Numbered from the stretch's first letter, positions 35,174 to 45,552 are shown. The stretch is DNA of 64,000 nt from Bacteroidota bacterium (GCA_018266055.1 JAFDYT010000017.1:186001-250000), one strand, 5' to 3'. A program made the numbers and translations. The notes: generated by a model from the sequence alone, not told the origin.

Positions 35174-37030
35174 TTACTCGAACTCAGGCTCTACACTCCA
35201 TTTTTCAGGAGAGCGCCACAAGCTTGATAACAACAACTCACGCATGAAGATAAACTCCTTCGGCAAGCGGTCGTACATGCGTTCGAAAAGTTCAGCATGC
35301 GACAGCAATTCTACTTTCCATTGCTCGCGATCTACCTGCATGATCTCATCGAATTGTTGCTTAGTGAAATTCAATCCTGACCAGTCGATGTCCTCGTATT
35401 GTGGCATCCAGCCGATAGGGCTTTCTACGGCGTTGGATTTGCCGTGTACTTTTTGAACTACCCATTTCAACACGCGCATGTTTTCGCCAAAGCCAGGCCA
35501 AGAGAAATTACCTTTCTCATCCTTGCGGAACCAGTTTACACCGAAAATGCGAGGAGGGTTAGGAATATCACGACCAAACTGCAACCAGTGGTTGAAGTAA
35601 TCGCCCATGTGGTAGCCGCAGAACGGCAGCATGGCAAACGGATCGCGACGTACTTTTCCGATTTCACCGAAAGCAGCTGCTGTAGTTTCAGAACCCATCG
35701 TTGCAGCCAGGTAAACACCGGCGTTCCAGTTGTGCGCCTGATAAATCAATGGAATAGTGTTGCTTCTGCGTCCACCGAAGATGAATGCGCTGATCGGTAC
35801 ACCGTTAGGGTTTTCCCAATTGGCATCCACACTCGGGCATTGCGATGCGGGAGCCGTAAACCGTGAGTTGGCATGTGCAGCAGGTTTGCCCGACGCCGGA
35901 TCATATTTCTGTCCACGCCAGTCGATCAGGTTTTTAGGAACTTCCTTGGTCATCCCCTCCCACCATACGTCACCGTCTTCGGTAAGCGCCACGTTGGTGA
36001 AGATGGTGTTCTTTGCAATAGCTTCCATGGCGTTCGGGTTGCTCTTGTAATTTGTACCCGGAGCCACACCAAAGTATCCTGACTCAGGGTTGATGGCGTA
36101 GAGTTTTCCATCCTTGCCAGGTTTGATCCACGCGATATCATCACCCACGGTAGTCACCTTCCATCCTTCGATTTCTTTAGGCGGAATGATCATTGCAAAA
36201 TTGGTTTTACCACATGCACTCGGGAATGCCGCCGCCACATAGGTTTTTTCCTTTTCGGGACTTTCAACACCCAGGATCAGCATGTGCTCTGCCAGCCAGC
36301 CTTCTTCCTGTGCCATCGCAGAAGCTATGCGCAGCGCAAAACACTTTTTGCCCATCAGGGCATTGCCACCATAGCCTGATCCGTAAGAAACAATGGAGCG
36401 CTCCTCAGGATAATGCACGATATACTTGGTGGTAGGATTGCACGGCCATTTGGCATCTGCCTGACCTGGTGAAAGAGGAGCACCTACGGAGTGTAGACAT
36501 TTTACATACTCACCGTCGGCGCCAAGTTGTTCAATTACTTTCACACCGGCGCGGGTCATGATGTGCATGTTTACCACAGCATATTCAGAGTCGGTGATTT
36601 GCACGCCGATGTGTGCCAACGGCGAGCCTACGGGACCCATACTGAACGGAATCACATACATGGTGCGACCCTTCATACAGCCGGTTAATAATTTTGAAAG
36701 CGTGGCCTTCATTTCGCGCGGATCAACCCAGTTGTTGGTAGGACCGGCATTGTCTTTTTTACGGCTACAGATGTAGGTTCTGTCTTCTACACGGGCTACG
36801 TCGCTCGGGTCGGAGAAGCATGCAAAACTGTTAGGACGTTTCTGTTGATTTAATTTAATGAACGTTCCCTTCTGCACCAGAAGATTACACAATGTATCAT
36901 ACTCTTCTTTCGATCCGTCACACCAATGAATTTGATCAGGTGTGGTTTGATCGGCTACTTGTTGAACCCATTTTTTCAATTCTTTATGTGCAACGGGGTA
37001 AGTTGCGGTCGGTTTGATGGTGTCTGTCAT
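35174..37030 (-). CDS. pckG: Phosphoenolpyruvate carboxykinase (GTP)
   Basis: 618 aa from [12 protein letters not shown] at 37030. Converts oxaloacetate plus GTP to PEP plus CO2, the first committed gluconeogenic step. Seen: kinase-1a P-loop [12 protein letters not shown] near 271-277, [20 protein letters not shown], and [19 protein letters not shown], all marks of the GTP-type. Its own terminator follows. Start upstream at 37051 would add seven residues without support. Confidence 0.96.
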   Translation of the reverse strand: MTDTIKPTATYPVAHKELKKWVQQVADQTTPDQIHWCDGSKEEYDTLCNLLVQKGTFIKLNQQKRPNSFACFSDPSDVARVEDRTYICSRKKDNAGPTNNWVDPREMKATLSKLLTGCMKGRTMYVIPFSMGPVGSPLAHIGVQITDSEYAVVNMHIMTRAGVKVIEQLGADGEYVKCLHSVGAPLSPGQADAKWPCNPTTKYIVHYPEERSIVSYGSGYGGNALMGKKCFALRIASAMAQEEGWLAEHMLILGVESPEKEKTYVAAAFPSACGKTNFAMIIPPKEIEGWKVTTVGDDIAWIKPGKDGKLYAINPESGYFGVAPGTNYKSNPNAMEAIAKNTIFTNVALTEDGDVWWEGMTKEVPKNLIDWRGQKYDPASGKPAAHANSRFTAPASQCPSVDANWENPNGVPISAFIFGGRRSNTIPLIYQAHNWNAGVYLAATMGSETTAAAFGEIGKVRRDPFAMLPFCGYHMGDYFNHWLQFGRDIPNPPRIFGVNWFRKDEKGNFSWPGFGENMRVLKWVVQKVHGKSNAVESPIGWMPQYEDIDWSGLNFTKQQFDEIMQVDREQWKVELLSHAELFERMYDRLPKEFIFMRELLLSSLWRSPEKWSVEPEFE

Positions 37031-37117
37031 AACTTTGAGATTTGACAGCAATATAAAGAAATGAAGTTATCCTGTACCTGACAAGAATCAGCCAAAAAAA
37101 GAGCGAATGTGGTGGTT

Positions 37118-37957
37118 TTAGAGCAGGTTTTTGAGGTTTCCAGCGCAAGCCTTTACACTATCGATTGAAGAAACAGGGTATGTTTCCTGTTCTACATAAA
37201 AATGCTTCAATCCGGCCTCTTTTTCTTTCGAAAAAATCTTTTTAAAGTCGATAGAACCCGTTCCAACGTCAGCATTTTTCTTGCGATCGAGCTTGTCCAT
37301 ATCCTTCACGTGCCATTGTTCAAAGCGACCTGGGTGTGCCGCGAATAATTTCAACGGATCCTGGTTGGCATACACCGCCCAAAAGAGATCGAGTTCCATA
37401 GACACCAGCTTAGGGTCAAGCTCGGCGAGCATAATGTCGTAGGCTACTTTGCCTTCCAATTCCTTGAATTCACTATCGTGATTATGGTAGCCCATTTTAA
37501 TTCCGCTGGCTTTACTGATTTCAGCTTTTTTGTTGATCAGTTCGCAGACTTTCTTCAGGTTGCTTTGGGTGTCGTGCTCTTCTTTGCGGAGTGAAGAGAT
37601 CACCATATTTTCGATACCGATAGATTTGGCATCGGCCACAGCTTGCTCCCACTGATCAAAATGCGTGGTTTGATAGTGGCCACTGGTGATGCGCATGCCC
37701 AGATCGGCGGTCATCTTTCCGATTTCTGCGATCGGCAACCCAAAAAGTTTTCCGTCTTTATATCCAAAATGCTCCAGTTCGGTATAGCCAAAAGAAGCTA
37801 CTTTTTCGAGCGTGCCTTTCACGTCTTTGAAAATCACATCGCGCAGGGAATAGAGTTGCAAACCGATCTTTCGTTTTGAGTCAGCGAATGCAAAAGAGGG
37901 AAGTGCAATGGCGGCGGCGGCCATGGCGCCGGTTTGAAGGAATTGCCTGCGTTTCAT
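37118..37957 (-). CDS. Exported sugar phosphate isomerase/epimerase-like TIM-barrel protein
   Basis: 279 aa. Signal of twin-arginine type, MKRRQFLQTGAMAAAAI, then a xylose-isomerase-like TIM barrel (AP endonuclease 2 fold): LQLYSLRDVIFKDVKG, GYTELEHFGY, MGYHNHDSEFKELEG, SMELDLFWAVYANQDP, YVEQETYP. Metal ligands are plausibly Glu and His residues in these patches. Exported sugar isomerase relatives are common in Bacteroidota; substrate unknown. Confidence 0.88.
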   Translation of the reverse strand: MKRRQFLQTGAMAAAAIALPSFAFADSKRKIGLQLYSLRDVIFKDVKGTLEKVASFGYTELEHFGYKDGKLFGLPIAEIGKMTADLGMRITSGHYQTTHFDQWEQAVADAKSIGIENMVISSLRKEEHDTQSNLKKVCELINKKAEISKASGIKMGYHNHDSEFKELEGKVAYDIMLAELDPKLVSMELDLFWAVYANQDPLKLFAAHPGRFEQWHVKDMDKLDRKKNADVGTGSIDFKKIFSKEKEAGLKHFYVEQETYPVSSIDSVKACAGNLKNLL

Positions 37958-38027
37958 AAAAATAGGTTTTGAAGTTTATGAAAGATAGAACCTTTCTTTA
38001 AACCTCAAAACCAATTTTATGCGAACG

Positions 38028-38672
38028 TTACTTCTTCAGCAACTTAAATGCATGGCTCCACTCGTTGCGAAGCATTCCCGGAATACACCAAAGCATGCAA
38101 AGCGGCTCAATCGCGCGGGCCGATTCGGCTTTGCCAAAGTCGGCGGCTTCCCATCCAAATGAATTGATAATGTCGGCCACTTCTTTTTTTGCGTCGTCAT
38201 TATTTCCGCAGATAAACATCGTAGGCTTTGCACCACCAAAAGAAGGATCTACCATGTGTGGGCTTCCCACGCTATTAAACGCCTTGACAAAGTTGGCCTG
38301 AGGAGCCAAAGCCTGAAGGCGCTCCATCAGCGAATCGTTAAGCGACGTGAAGAACTGAAGCACTCCATTTACAGGTGGCTTCTCTGCGATGGGGTTGGTG
38401 GCATCCATTACAGGCTTTCCGATCAGGTGAGGTGCCAAAGATTTTACTACCGACTCAGCCACATGGCCCTTTACTGCCAGCACAACGATGGCACCAAATT
38501 TTGCGGCCTCTTCAAAACTTGCGATAGCAGCAGCGGGGTTCTTGGATTTAAAATCAGCTAGCTTAGCCGGGTTGCTGGTGCCGAGTGTCACTTCGTGTCC
38601 ATTTTTTATAAAACCAGCTGCTAGCACTTGTGCTACCGTTCCTGAACCGATGATGCCTATTTTCTTTTTCAT
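38028..38672 (-). CDS. NAD(P)-binding oxidoreductase (COG2085, F420-reductase type fold)
   Basis: 214 aa from MKKKIGIIGSGTVAQ at 38672. N-terminal Rossmann GIIGSGTVAQVLAAGF and the downstream DATNPIAEKPPVNG and AFNSVGSPHMVDPSFGGAKPTMFICGND, typical of COG2085. The F420 partner is not implied; NADPH is the usual cofactor in bacteria. Upstream extension to 38711 would add 13 residues before the Rossmann Met. Confidence 0.88.
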   Translation of the reverse strand: MKKKIGIIGSGTVAQVLAAGFIKNGHEVTLGTSNPAKLADFKSKNPAAAIASFEEAAKFGAIVVLAVKGHVAESVVKSLAPHLIGKPVMDATNPIAEKPPVNGVLQFFTSLNDSLMERLQALAPQANFVKAFNSVGSPHMVDPSFGGAKPTMFICGNNDDAKKEVADIINSFGWEAADFGKAESARAIEPLCMLWCIPGMLRNEWSHAFKLLKK

Positions 38673-38753
38673 ATGGTTGATTAGGTTTTTGTTTGATGAA
38701 GTGTAAAACAAAAACCAAGAATTTTAATTCCTGAAAAGGAAAAAATCAGCGGA

Positions 38754-39218
38754 CTACTTGACCGAAATAGATGACTCGCACGTCACGGGGAAATTGACCG
38801 AGTTAGCGATGAAGCAGAAATGATGCGCTTGCTCGTGCAGCGACTTTGCTTTTTCAAGATCGCCGGAGCTGATCGTCACCTGAGGTTTCAGTACCGCACT
38901 TACAAACTTTCCGTTGCCGTCGGCTTGCTCAAGCATCACTCCTTCCGGCTCATCGTGATAGCTTTCTACCACGATGCCGTTTACCGAGCACAAATGCAGA
39001 TACCAAAGCATGTGACAAGATGATAAAATGCCAACGAGTATTTCTTCAGGGTTATGCCGCGAAGGGTCGCCGCGAAACGAAGGGTCGGACGAGCCGGGAA
39101 TCTCTGGTTTGCCCTTCATGGCATACACATGATCCCTGGAGTAGCTGGCGTAGCCTTTGGTGCCCTGACCTGTGTTGCCCGTCCAGTTCATGGCAAGTGA
39201 ATAGCGATGTGTCTTCAT
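38754..39218 (-). CDS. OsmC family peroxiredoxin-like protein
   Basis: 154 aa. The OsmC fold detoxifies organic hydroperoxides by paired cysteines. Seen: first Cys in ILSSCHMLWYLHLCSVNG and second in HHFCFIANSVNFPVTCES, as in this family. No signal peptide; cytoplasmic. 82 bp from the neighbouring reductase-like gene; divergent from the phosphoesterase gene. Confidence 0.92.
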   Translation of the reverse strand: MKTHRYSLAMNWTGNTGQGTKGYASYSRDHVYAMKGKPEIPGSSDPSFRGDPSRHNPEEILVGILSSCHMLWYLHLCSVNGIVVESYHDEPEGVMLEQADGNGKFVSAVLKPQVTISSGDLEKAKSLHEQAHHFCFIANSVNFPVTCESSISVK

Positions 39219-39257
39219 CGGTAGTTTTACTGCAAAGGTGCTACTTTTGAAAATAAT

Positions 39258-39773
39258 ATGATCATCGGTTTACTTTCTGACACACACAGCTATCTCGATC
39301 CAAAAATATTCGACTACTTTAAAAATGCAGACGAGCTCTGGCATGCCGGCGATATCGGCGATGCGCAGGTGATCAGTGATCTGAAAAATTTTAAACCGCT
39401 GCGGGCCGTGTATGGCAACATCGACGACAAGGAGATGCAAGCTCAATTCCCTGAAGACCTCCGGTTTGAATGCGAAGGGTTTGATATCTGGATGACACAC
39501 ATCGGCGGAGCGCCACCAAACTATAATCCGCGGGTTAAGAAGATTCTGAAAACCAAACTGCCAGACATTTTCGTGTGCGGTCACTCGCACATTTTACGGG
39601 TGAAGAAAGACCCTGCGTTAAACGGCATGCTTTATCTCAATCCCGGCGCAGCCGGAAATCATGGCTTTCATGCGATCAAAACGATACTACGGTTTGAACT
39701 GATCAATCGCGAAATCAAAAAAATGGAAGTGATCGAGCTGGGCAAGCGCGGACAATTGACCAATGGGCAATAA
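39258..39773 (+). CDS. YfcE/MJ0936-type metallophosphoesterase
   Basis: 171 aa calcineurin-like phosphoesterase. Seen: GLLSDTHSYLD (Asp, His), LWHAGDIGDAQ (GD), VYGNIDDKEMQ (GN-D), and CGHSHILRV (GHSH) in order, giving the full two-metal site. Acts on phosphodiesters; the natural substrate is not known. ATG at 39258. A bidirectional terminator follows. Confidence 0.93.
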   Translation: MIIGLLSDTHSYLDPKIFDYFKNADELWHAGDIGDAQVISDLKNFKPLRAVYGNIDDKEMQAQFPEDLRFECEGFDIWMTHIGGAPPNYNPRVKKILKTKLPDIFVCGHSHILRVKKDPALNGMLYLNPGAAGNHGFHAIKTILRFELINREIKKMEVIELGKRGQLTNGQ

Positions 39774-39802
39774 AAAAGCCAGTGAAAAAATCACTGGCTT
39801 TT
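39774..39802. terminator. Bidirectional terminator
   Basis: AAAAGCCAGTGA (39774-39785) pairs perfectly with TCACTGGCTTTT (39791-39802) around a 5-base AT loop. It separates two convergent genes. Confidence 0.85.
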
Positions 39803-39824
39803 ATACCTGTTTAGGCTAGTTGAA

Positions 39825-39980
39825 TTATTTTTTTGCTTTCGCCTTAAATTCTTCTTTGATCTTTTCGATATCTATGGCTTTAGCAACCGGTTTGAAGTTC
39901 TGAACCTTCAGGTCTGTTCTTCTGCGCGCTGCTTTAGCTTTGTCTTTGCGGTTTTTTCTTTTCAAACGGGTTACTGACAT
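39825..39980 (-). CDS. Small basic conserved protein (51 aa)
   Basis: 51 aa from MSVTRLKRKNRKDKAKAARR at 39980. Extremely Lys/Arg-rich, ending EEFKAKAKK. The pattern MSVTRLKRKxRxxK is that of a short protein I recall as conserved in Bacteroidota, of unknown role; the charge suggests RNA or ribosome binding. A longer start at 40007 is possible. Convergent with the phosphoesterase gene across the terminator. Confidence 0.75.
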   Translation of the reverse strand: MSVTRLKRKNRKDKAKAARRRTDLKVQNFKPVAKAIDIEKIKEEFKAKAKK

Positions 39981-40053
39981 GGCTGTAAAATTTATTTCGA
40001 GCCGCAAAAATAATGGTTATTCTGGTTAATGCAAGCGGCTATCCGCCACATTC

Positions 40054-40575
40054 TTAAAATTTGAAAGCTACCCCCAGGCGGGCATTGGTAGACCCGAGCG
40101 CACCCAGTTCAAGAAAACCACCCACTTTTTTGGTGAAATAATAGCGTGCACCCGCGTGAATGCCCAGAAAAAGGCCACTGCCGTACACGTTCCCCAAGCC
40201 TGGACCGATATATCTGTCGTTCCATGAGAAAGAGCGGTAACCAAGGCTTAAGCCTCCGTAAATATCCACCGCCTCATTGCGCAGGTTTAATACTCTGCTG
40301 AAATGGTAAGAGCCTCGGCCACCTATATAAATAGCTGTAAACCGACCGTATCCCGAATAGTTATACGACAAATAATCTAGCCCACCTCCCACACTGATGT
40401 CGTCAGTAACACCAACTTCAAAGGAAGCGCTCAATGGAATACCGCCCGTATAATACGAGTTCACTCCAAAGCCCAGGTTCAACAGCTTATCACCATTTTT
40501 AAACTGAGCCACCGCATCAGTCGACAAAAATGAAATTGCTCCCAATACACAAATTCCTAAAATGATTTTTTTCAT
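40054..40575 (-). CDS. Outer-membrane beta-barrel protein
   Basis: 173 aa. Signal peptide (KKIILGICVLGAISFLSTDAVA), then eight or so beta strands with alternating hydrophobics (LGFGVNSYYTGGIPLSASF, GGLDYLSYNYSGYGRFTAIY) and a C-terminal Phe in LGVAFKF. Typical of small OmpW/OmpX-like barrels of Bacteroidota. Divergent from hisS. Confidence 0.82.
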   Translation of the reverse strand: MKKIILGICVLGAISFLSTDAVAQFKNGDKLLNLGFGVNSYYTGGIPLSASFEVGVTDDISVGGGLDYLSYNYSGYGRFTAIYIGGRGSYHFSRVLNLRNEAVDIYGGLSLGYRSFSWNDRYIGPGLGNVYGSGLFLGIHAGARYYFTKKVGGFLELGALGSTNARLGVAFKF

Positions 40576-40676
40576 AGTTGGTTTTTAAAATATGCACAAA
40601 CATACTACATCGCAAATTTATGACACAGCCTTTGCGCCAAAATGCCTTTGTAAGCGATAAGTGATTAGTTTTGTGC

Positions 40677-42053
40677 ATGGAAAAAGTTTCTCTGCCCAAA
40701 GGAACACGCGACTTTGGCCCGACTCAAATGGCCAAGCGCTTGTTCTTAATCAATTCAATCAAAAAAGTATTTCAGAAATACGGGTTTCAGCCGCTCGAAA
40801 CTCCGGCTATGGAAAATCTCTCTACCCTTACGGGAAAGTACGGTGAGGAAGGAGATCAATTGTTGTTTAAGATTTTAAATTCTGGTGACTTTCTAAAAGA
40901 TGTTGAAGCTGCAAAACTTGAAACAAGAAATTCAAAACTCATCACTTCCGACATTGCGGAAAAAGGCCTTCGCTACGATCTCACAGTTCCCTTTGCTCGG
41001 TATGTCGTAATGAACCGTCACGAAATCACTTTTCCCTTCAAACGCTATCAGATCCAACCTGTGTGGCGCGCCGATAGGCCGCAGCGCGGGCGCTACCGCG
41101 AATTCTACCAATGCGATGCCGATGTGGTTGGTACCGACTCGCTGCTGTGCGAAACGGAGATAATATTAATGATCAAAGAAGCCTTTGCGTCGTTAGGCAT
41201 TGCTGACTTTAGCATCAAAATTAATCACCGAGCAATTCTTTCTGGTCTAGCTGAAATTGTAGGGGCGGCACAAAATGAAAGCGCGCTCTTCGTGGCCATT
41301 GATAAGCTCGATAAAATCGGCGAAGAAAAAGTAAAGGAGGAATTGAAAGCCAAAGGTTTTGACGACGCTAGTCTCACGCTTCTTTTTGACATTCTAAATT
41401 TCAAAGGAACCACGGCAGAAAAAGTTGACTTCCTCACCACGAAATTCTCTTCTTCTGAAAAAGGAAAGAAAGGATTAAGTGATTTCTCTGAAGTGCTTTC
41501 GCTGCTGAAAAAATTTGGCGCCACTGACGAGCATGTGGAGTTTGATATTTCTCTGGCGCGCGGACTCAGCTACTACACCGGTTGTATTTTCGAGGTGAAG
41601 ATCAGCAATGTTGGCGTTGGCAGCGTAAGCGGCGGCGGGCGCTACGATAATCTTACGGCAGTATTCGATTCGAAAGAGAAAAGTTCGGGTGTAGGGTTTT
41701 CATTTGGCATTGACCGGCTTTACGATGCAATGGAAGAACTAAAAATATTTCCAAAAGAAGCCAGCGCCGCCTCCACGGTATTGGTCGCTCACCTTGACGA
41801 AGAAAGTTTTACCTTTGGATTGAAAATTGCTCAATCGCTTCGCGATAGAAATGTGGCCTGCGAGATTTATCCGGACCAATCCAAAATAAAGAAGCAACTG
41901 GAATATGCCGACAAAAAGAAAATTCCTTTTGTGATTGTCATCGGATCGGAAGAAGTTAAAACCGGACAGCTCACGCTCAAAAAACTGGAAAGCGGGCAAC
42001 AACTGAAACTTACGTTTCAGGAAATTGCCGACGCCATGCAGTTGTACAAATAG
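40677..42053 (+). CDS. hisS: Histidine--tRNA ligase
   Basis: 458 aa class II synthetase. Seen: motif 2 VWRADRPQRGRYREFYQCDAD, the His-A motif in GLSYYTGCIFEVK with SGGGRYDNLT, and motif 3 GVGFSFGIDRLYDAM. The N-terminus MEKVSLPKGTRDFGP fits; the TTG at 40671 gives an unneeded two-residue extension. Runs into hutH with 19 bp between. Confidence 0.96.
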   Translation: MEKVSLPKGTRDFGPTQMAKRLFLINSIKKVFQKYGFQPLETPAMENLSTLTGKYGEEGDQLLFKILNSGDFLKDVEAAKLETRNSKLITSDIAEKGLRYDLTVPFARYVVMNRHEITFPFKRYQIQPVWRADRPQRGRYREFYQCDADVVGTDSLLCETEIILMIKEAFASLGIADFSIKINHRAILSGLAEIVGAAQNESALFVAIDKLDKIGEEKVKEELKAKGFDDASLTLLFDILNFKGTTAEKVDFLTTKFSSSEKGKKGLSDFSEVLSLLKKFGATDEHVEFDISLARGLSYYTGCIFEVKISNVGVGSVSGGGRYDNLTAVFDSKEKSSGVGFSFGIDRLYDAMEELKIFPKEASAASTVLVAHLDEESFTFGLKIAQSLRDRNVACEIYPDQSKIKKQLEYADKKKIPFVIVIGSEEVKTGQLTLKKLESGQQLKLTFQEIADAMQLYK

Positions 42054-42072
42054 CAACCCAAAACAGTATCCC

Positions 42073-43566
42073 TTGAAGCCACTTCATACTATCAGTTCGG
42101 CGAGTCTTTCTTTTTCTGATTTACGTACGATCGTGAGCGGTGCCAGACTTGAACTTTCCGCTGACGCTGCCGCTAAAATTTTAAAATGCCGGGATTACCT
42201 TGATCAAAAGTTGGCCTCCTCGTCCGAGCCGATCTACGGCATCAACACTGGTTTTGGTTCTTTGTATAACAAGAACATTCCTAAAGATCAGTTAGAGAAA
42301 CTTCAAGAGAATCTGGTGATGTCGCACGCGTGTGGCATGGGTCCTGCAGTACCGACTGAAATTGTGAAGCTGATGCTGTTTCTGAAAATTCAGTCGTTGG
42401 CTTATGGTCACTCAGGCGTGCAACTGGAAACGGTAAACCGGCTGGTGGCCATGTACAATGAGGCAATTCTTCCGCGCGTTTACACGCAAGGGTCACTGGG
42501 CGCTTCGGGCGATCTTGCCCCGCTGGCGCACCTGTCACTTCCGCTGATTGGTCTCGGTGAAGTATATATCAACGATACCCTTCGCACGGGCGCAGACCTT
42601 TTACAATTGAAAGGCTGGGAAAAACTTCACTTGAAATCGAAAGAGGGGTTGGCCTTACTCAACGGCACTCAGTTTATGAGCGCTTACGGGGTGTGGTGCA
42701 CACTCCATGCTCATCGGCTGCTACGGTTGGCAAACATCATTGGCGCCTTATCGCTCGACGCTTTCGATGGTCGTGTGGAAGCCTTCGATGAGCATGTGCA
42801 CGAAATCAGGCCTCACGCAGGGCAAACCAAGGTGGCGCGCGAAATAAGAGATTTACTGAAAGGCAGCGCCATTATTTCACAATCCAAGAAGCATGTGCAA
42901 GATCCGTACTCGTTTCGTTGCATGCCTCAGGTACATGGCGCCAGCGACGATGCGATGAAGTTTGTGATGCACACCTTCCTCACGGAAGTAAACAGCGTGA
43001 CTGACAATCCAAACATCTTTGCAGAAGAAGATAAAATCATTTCGGCAGGAAATTTTCATGGTCAGCCTTTGGCTCTTGCTCTTGATTTTCTGGCCATCGC
43101 CATGGCGGAGATTGGAAGTATTTCCGAAAGGAGAACGTATCAGTTGATTTCTGGCTCACGCGATTTGCCCAATTACCTCGTAGCCAATCCGGGCATTAAC
43201 TCCGGATTGATGATACCGCAATACACCGCCGCATCTATTGTTAGTCAAAACAAGCAATTGTGCACACCTGCTTCGGTGGACTCGATCGTGTCAAGCAATG
43301 GTCAGGAAGACCACGTGAGCATGGGCGCCAACGCCGCGACTAAAGCGTATCAAGTCATCAACAACATTTATGCCTTGTTGTCGATAGAATTAATCACTGC
43401 GGTACAAGCGCTACAGTTCAGACGGCCGCTGAAGACGTCGCCGTTCCTTGAGCAGTTTGCAGATACTTTTCGAAAGCAAGTTCCGTTTATAGAAACAGAC
43501 CGGCTGCTGCATAATGACCTGGTGGCCGCGGAGAAATTCTTAAAAGAGTTTAACTTAGAAATGTGA
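42073..43566 (+). CDS. hutH: Histidine ammonia-lyase
   Basis: 497 aa from a TTG start, which gives MKPLHTISSASLSFS. Deaminates histidine to urocanate. The MIO-forming triad Ala144-Ser145-Gly146 in QGSLGASGDLAPLAH is present, as are YGINTGFGSLYN and PQVHGASDDAMKF. No hutU, hutI or hutG lies in the window, so it is an orphan hut gene. It follows hisS by 19 bp and overlaps the next gene by GTGA (43563-43566). Confidence 0.94.
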   Translation: MKPLHTISSASLSFSDLRTIVSGARLELSADAAAKILKCRDYLDQKLASSSEPIYGINTGFGSLYNKNIPKDQLEKLQENLVMSHACGMGPAVPTEIVKLMLFLKIQSLAYGHSGVQLETVNRLVAMYNEAILPRVYTQGSLGASGDLAPLAHLSLPLIGLGEVYINDTLRTGADLLQLKGWEKLHLKSKEGLALLNGTQFMSAYGVWCTLHAHRLLRLANIIGALSLDAFDGRVEAFDEHVHEIRPHAGQTKVAREIRDLLKGSAIISQSKKHVQDPYSFRCMPQVHGASDDAMKFVMHTFLTEVNSVTDNPNIFAEEDKIISAGNFHGQPLALALDFLAIAMAEIGSISERRTYQLISGSRDLPNYLVANPGINSGLMIPQYTAASIVSQNKQLCTPASVDSIVSSNGQEDHVSMGANAATKAYQVINNIYALLSIELITAVQALQFRRPLKTSPFLEQFADTFRKQVPFIETDRLLHNDLVAAEKFLKEFNLEM

Positions 43567-45476
43567 AGCGGTTTTTTCTTTTATGGGGAGTGATGTGTGT
43601 GGCGCTCGTAGCGCAGGCACAGTACGTGAGCCGGTTGGGTCGTTTTCAGGTGGATCAGATCAGAGGCTGCGCGCCATTTACCATTACGATTACCAACACC
43701 AACTTAGTCACCACCGGAGATTGCACGCCAGGCAAGCCCTGCATCATGAGCTTTGACGGCACAACCAACTGCCCGCCCAACACCAGTTGCCAGAACATTT
43801 TTCAGTTCACCTATACTACACCAGGCACCTACAAGCTTTCGGTATTATATCAAAGCCTTGGGTCTGACGACATTACCGTGACGGTCGATTCGAACACCGC
43901 GCCGCCTTTTGATGTGTACACCTGCGCCGGTTCGAAAGTCTTCGTCAACATCACAGACAAAGTGTACGACTCTTACTCCATCGATTTTAACAATGACGGC
44001 ACCGTAGATACAGCCATTCCTTCTGGTCTTAGCCAAACAGCCACGTACAGCTATGGCGCTGCTGGCAACTATACCATCAGCGTGAAAGGAAAGAAACTCA
44101 ACGCTGCCAACAATTGTCTAGCTACCACTCATCCTTTTACAGCCATTGCCACTTTGCCCACACCGACGATCAACACCCTTACCGCCACTGACGTATCGAC
44201 TTTACAGCTTGCTTATATACCGCAAACCAACATTGAATATCACGCCGACTTCGCCATCAACAATGCTTCGAATTTTCAGCAATACCAAACGCTGTATGGG
44301 GTGAGTTCACTGACTGTACCAAACCTAAACGTGGACAAAAACTACTATTGCTTCCGGCTTGGATCTTTTGACCCCTGCGCCAATATCAATACCTACTCGT
44401 CATCAGTGTGCAGTCAGGCTTTTAGCGTGACCTCGGTGAGTGGCGCCGAGCAGCTTTCGTGGCAAACAGAAAGCACGGGTATAACCAACATTCAGATCAG
44501 CCGAAACACGGCGCCTTTGACTTCGGTGACCGGAACAGCTACTTCGTATTCTGATAATGCCGTCATCTGCAAAACCAACTATTGCTATCAACTGGTCAGC
44601 AAATATCCCGGAGGCACTACGAGCACTTCGTTGCAAAAATGTGCGACCTCTTTTCTTACCACAACGCCAACCGCCATTTCCAACACCAGCGCCGTAGTCA
44701 GCGACGATGCTACAAAAGTGGACCTTTCCTGGCTGCAAGATCCGGCGTTCACTGCAGCGAGCTATCTCATCTTCAAATCGCAAAACGGCGGCTCGTTCAC
44801 GCTGGATAATACCACCACAGCAAAGCAATACACCGACAACACGTACTCACCAGGATACTGCTACCGCATCAACTATACTGACAATTGCGACAACGCCAGT
44901 GCTCAAGGGCTTGCCTCCTGTCCTATGCACCTGAGTGGTACCAACAACGAAACCAACGAAGCTGTTTTGCAATGGTCGTCGTACAAGGGATGGAATCAAG
45001 GTGTAAAAAACTACACCATTCAAAAATTCAATCAGCAAGGACACCTGATTCAAACGATCACGTCAGTTACTGATACTTCCTACATCGATACGCAACAGGA
45101 TCAGGTCAATCAAGTAGTGATCTATAAAATCATTGCCAATGCCAACGAAGCTGGTGTGTCTTCTTCCTCTTCCAATGAAGTACGAATTGTAAAGTCGGTC
45201 AATCTGTTTTATCCAACCGCCTTCAATCCGGAAAGCAAAGTTGCCACTGGCAACCGAACCTTTACGGTAAAGGGTCATTTCGTTTCCAAACTGGAGATCC
45301 AGATTTTTGACCGCTGGGGGTCGCTTGTATTTTATTCCGACAAAAACGAAGCCTGGGACGGCCGCAAAGACGGCAACGCCATGCCCGATGCCACCTATGT
45401 ATGGACTGCCGAAGGCACTGACCTGATCGGCAATTCATTCAAAAAAGCAGGCACCGTGGTACTGATCAGGAAATAG
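43563..45476 (+). CDS. Secreted PKD-type adhesin with type IX secretion type B C-terminal domain
   Basis: 637 aa, GTG start overlapping the hutH stop. Signal peptide MKRFFLLWGVMCVALVAQAQ, then several PKD/Ig-like units with paired cysteines (TTGDCTPGKPC, NTSCQNIF), and a C-terminal gliding-motility-type domain: FYPTAFNPESK, IFDRWGSLVFYSDK, AWDGRKDG and VVLIRK at the end. That domain is the type B export signal of the Por/T9SS machine. Surface exposure or secretion follows. Confidence 0.88.
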   Translation: MKRFFLLWGVMCVALVAQAQYVSRLGRFQVDQIRGCAPFTITITNTNLVTTGDCTPGKPCIMSFDGTTNCPPNTSCQNIFQFTYTTPGTYKLSVLYQSLGSDDITVTVDSNTAPPFDVYTCAGSKVFVNITDKVYDSYSIDFNNDGTVDTAIPSGLSQTATYSYGAAGNYTISVKGKKLNAANNCLATTHPFTAIATLPTPTINTLTATDVSTLQLAYIPQTNIEYHADFAINNASNFQQYQTLYGVSSLTVPNLNVDKNYYCFRLGSFDPCANINTYSSSVCSQAFSVTSVSGAEQLSWQTESTGITNIQISRNTAPLTSVTGTATSYSDNAVICKTNYCYQLVSKYPGGTTSTSLQKCATSFLTTTPTAISNTSAVVSDDATKVDLSWLQDPAFTAASYLIFKSQNGGSFTLDNTTTAKQYTDNTYSPGYCYRINYTDNCDNASAQGLASCPMHLSGTNNETNEAVLQWSSYKGWNQGVKNYTIQKFNQQGHLIQTITSVTDTSYIDTQQDQVNQVVIYKIIANANEAGVSSSSSNEVRIVKSVNLFYPTAFNPESKVATGNRTFTVKGHFVSKLEIQIFDRWGSLVFYSDKNEAWDGRKDGNAMPDATYVWTAEGTDLIGNSFKKAGTVVLIRK

Positions 45477-45552
45477 ACTCCGATTTTCTTTTTCAGAAAA
45501 CGGTTTACCCAATTTTTCCACCTAATTTCGCCTCCACAAAAAAAGGACGATC

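Noticed and set aside
40666-40673. TAGTTTTG as hisS promoter
   Set aside because: It would start transcription at or after the ATG.
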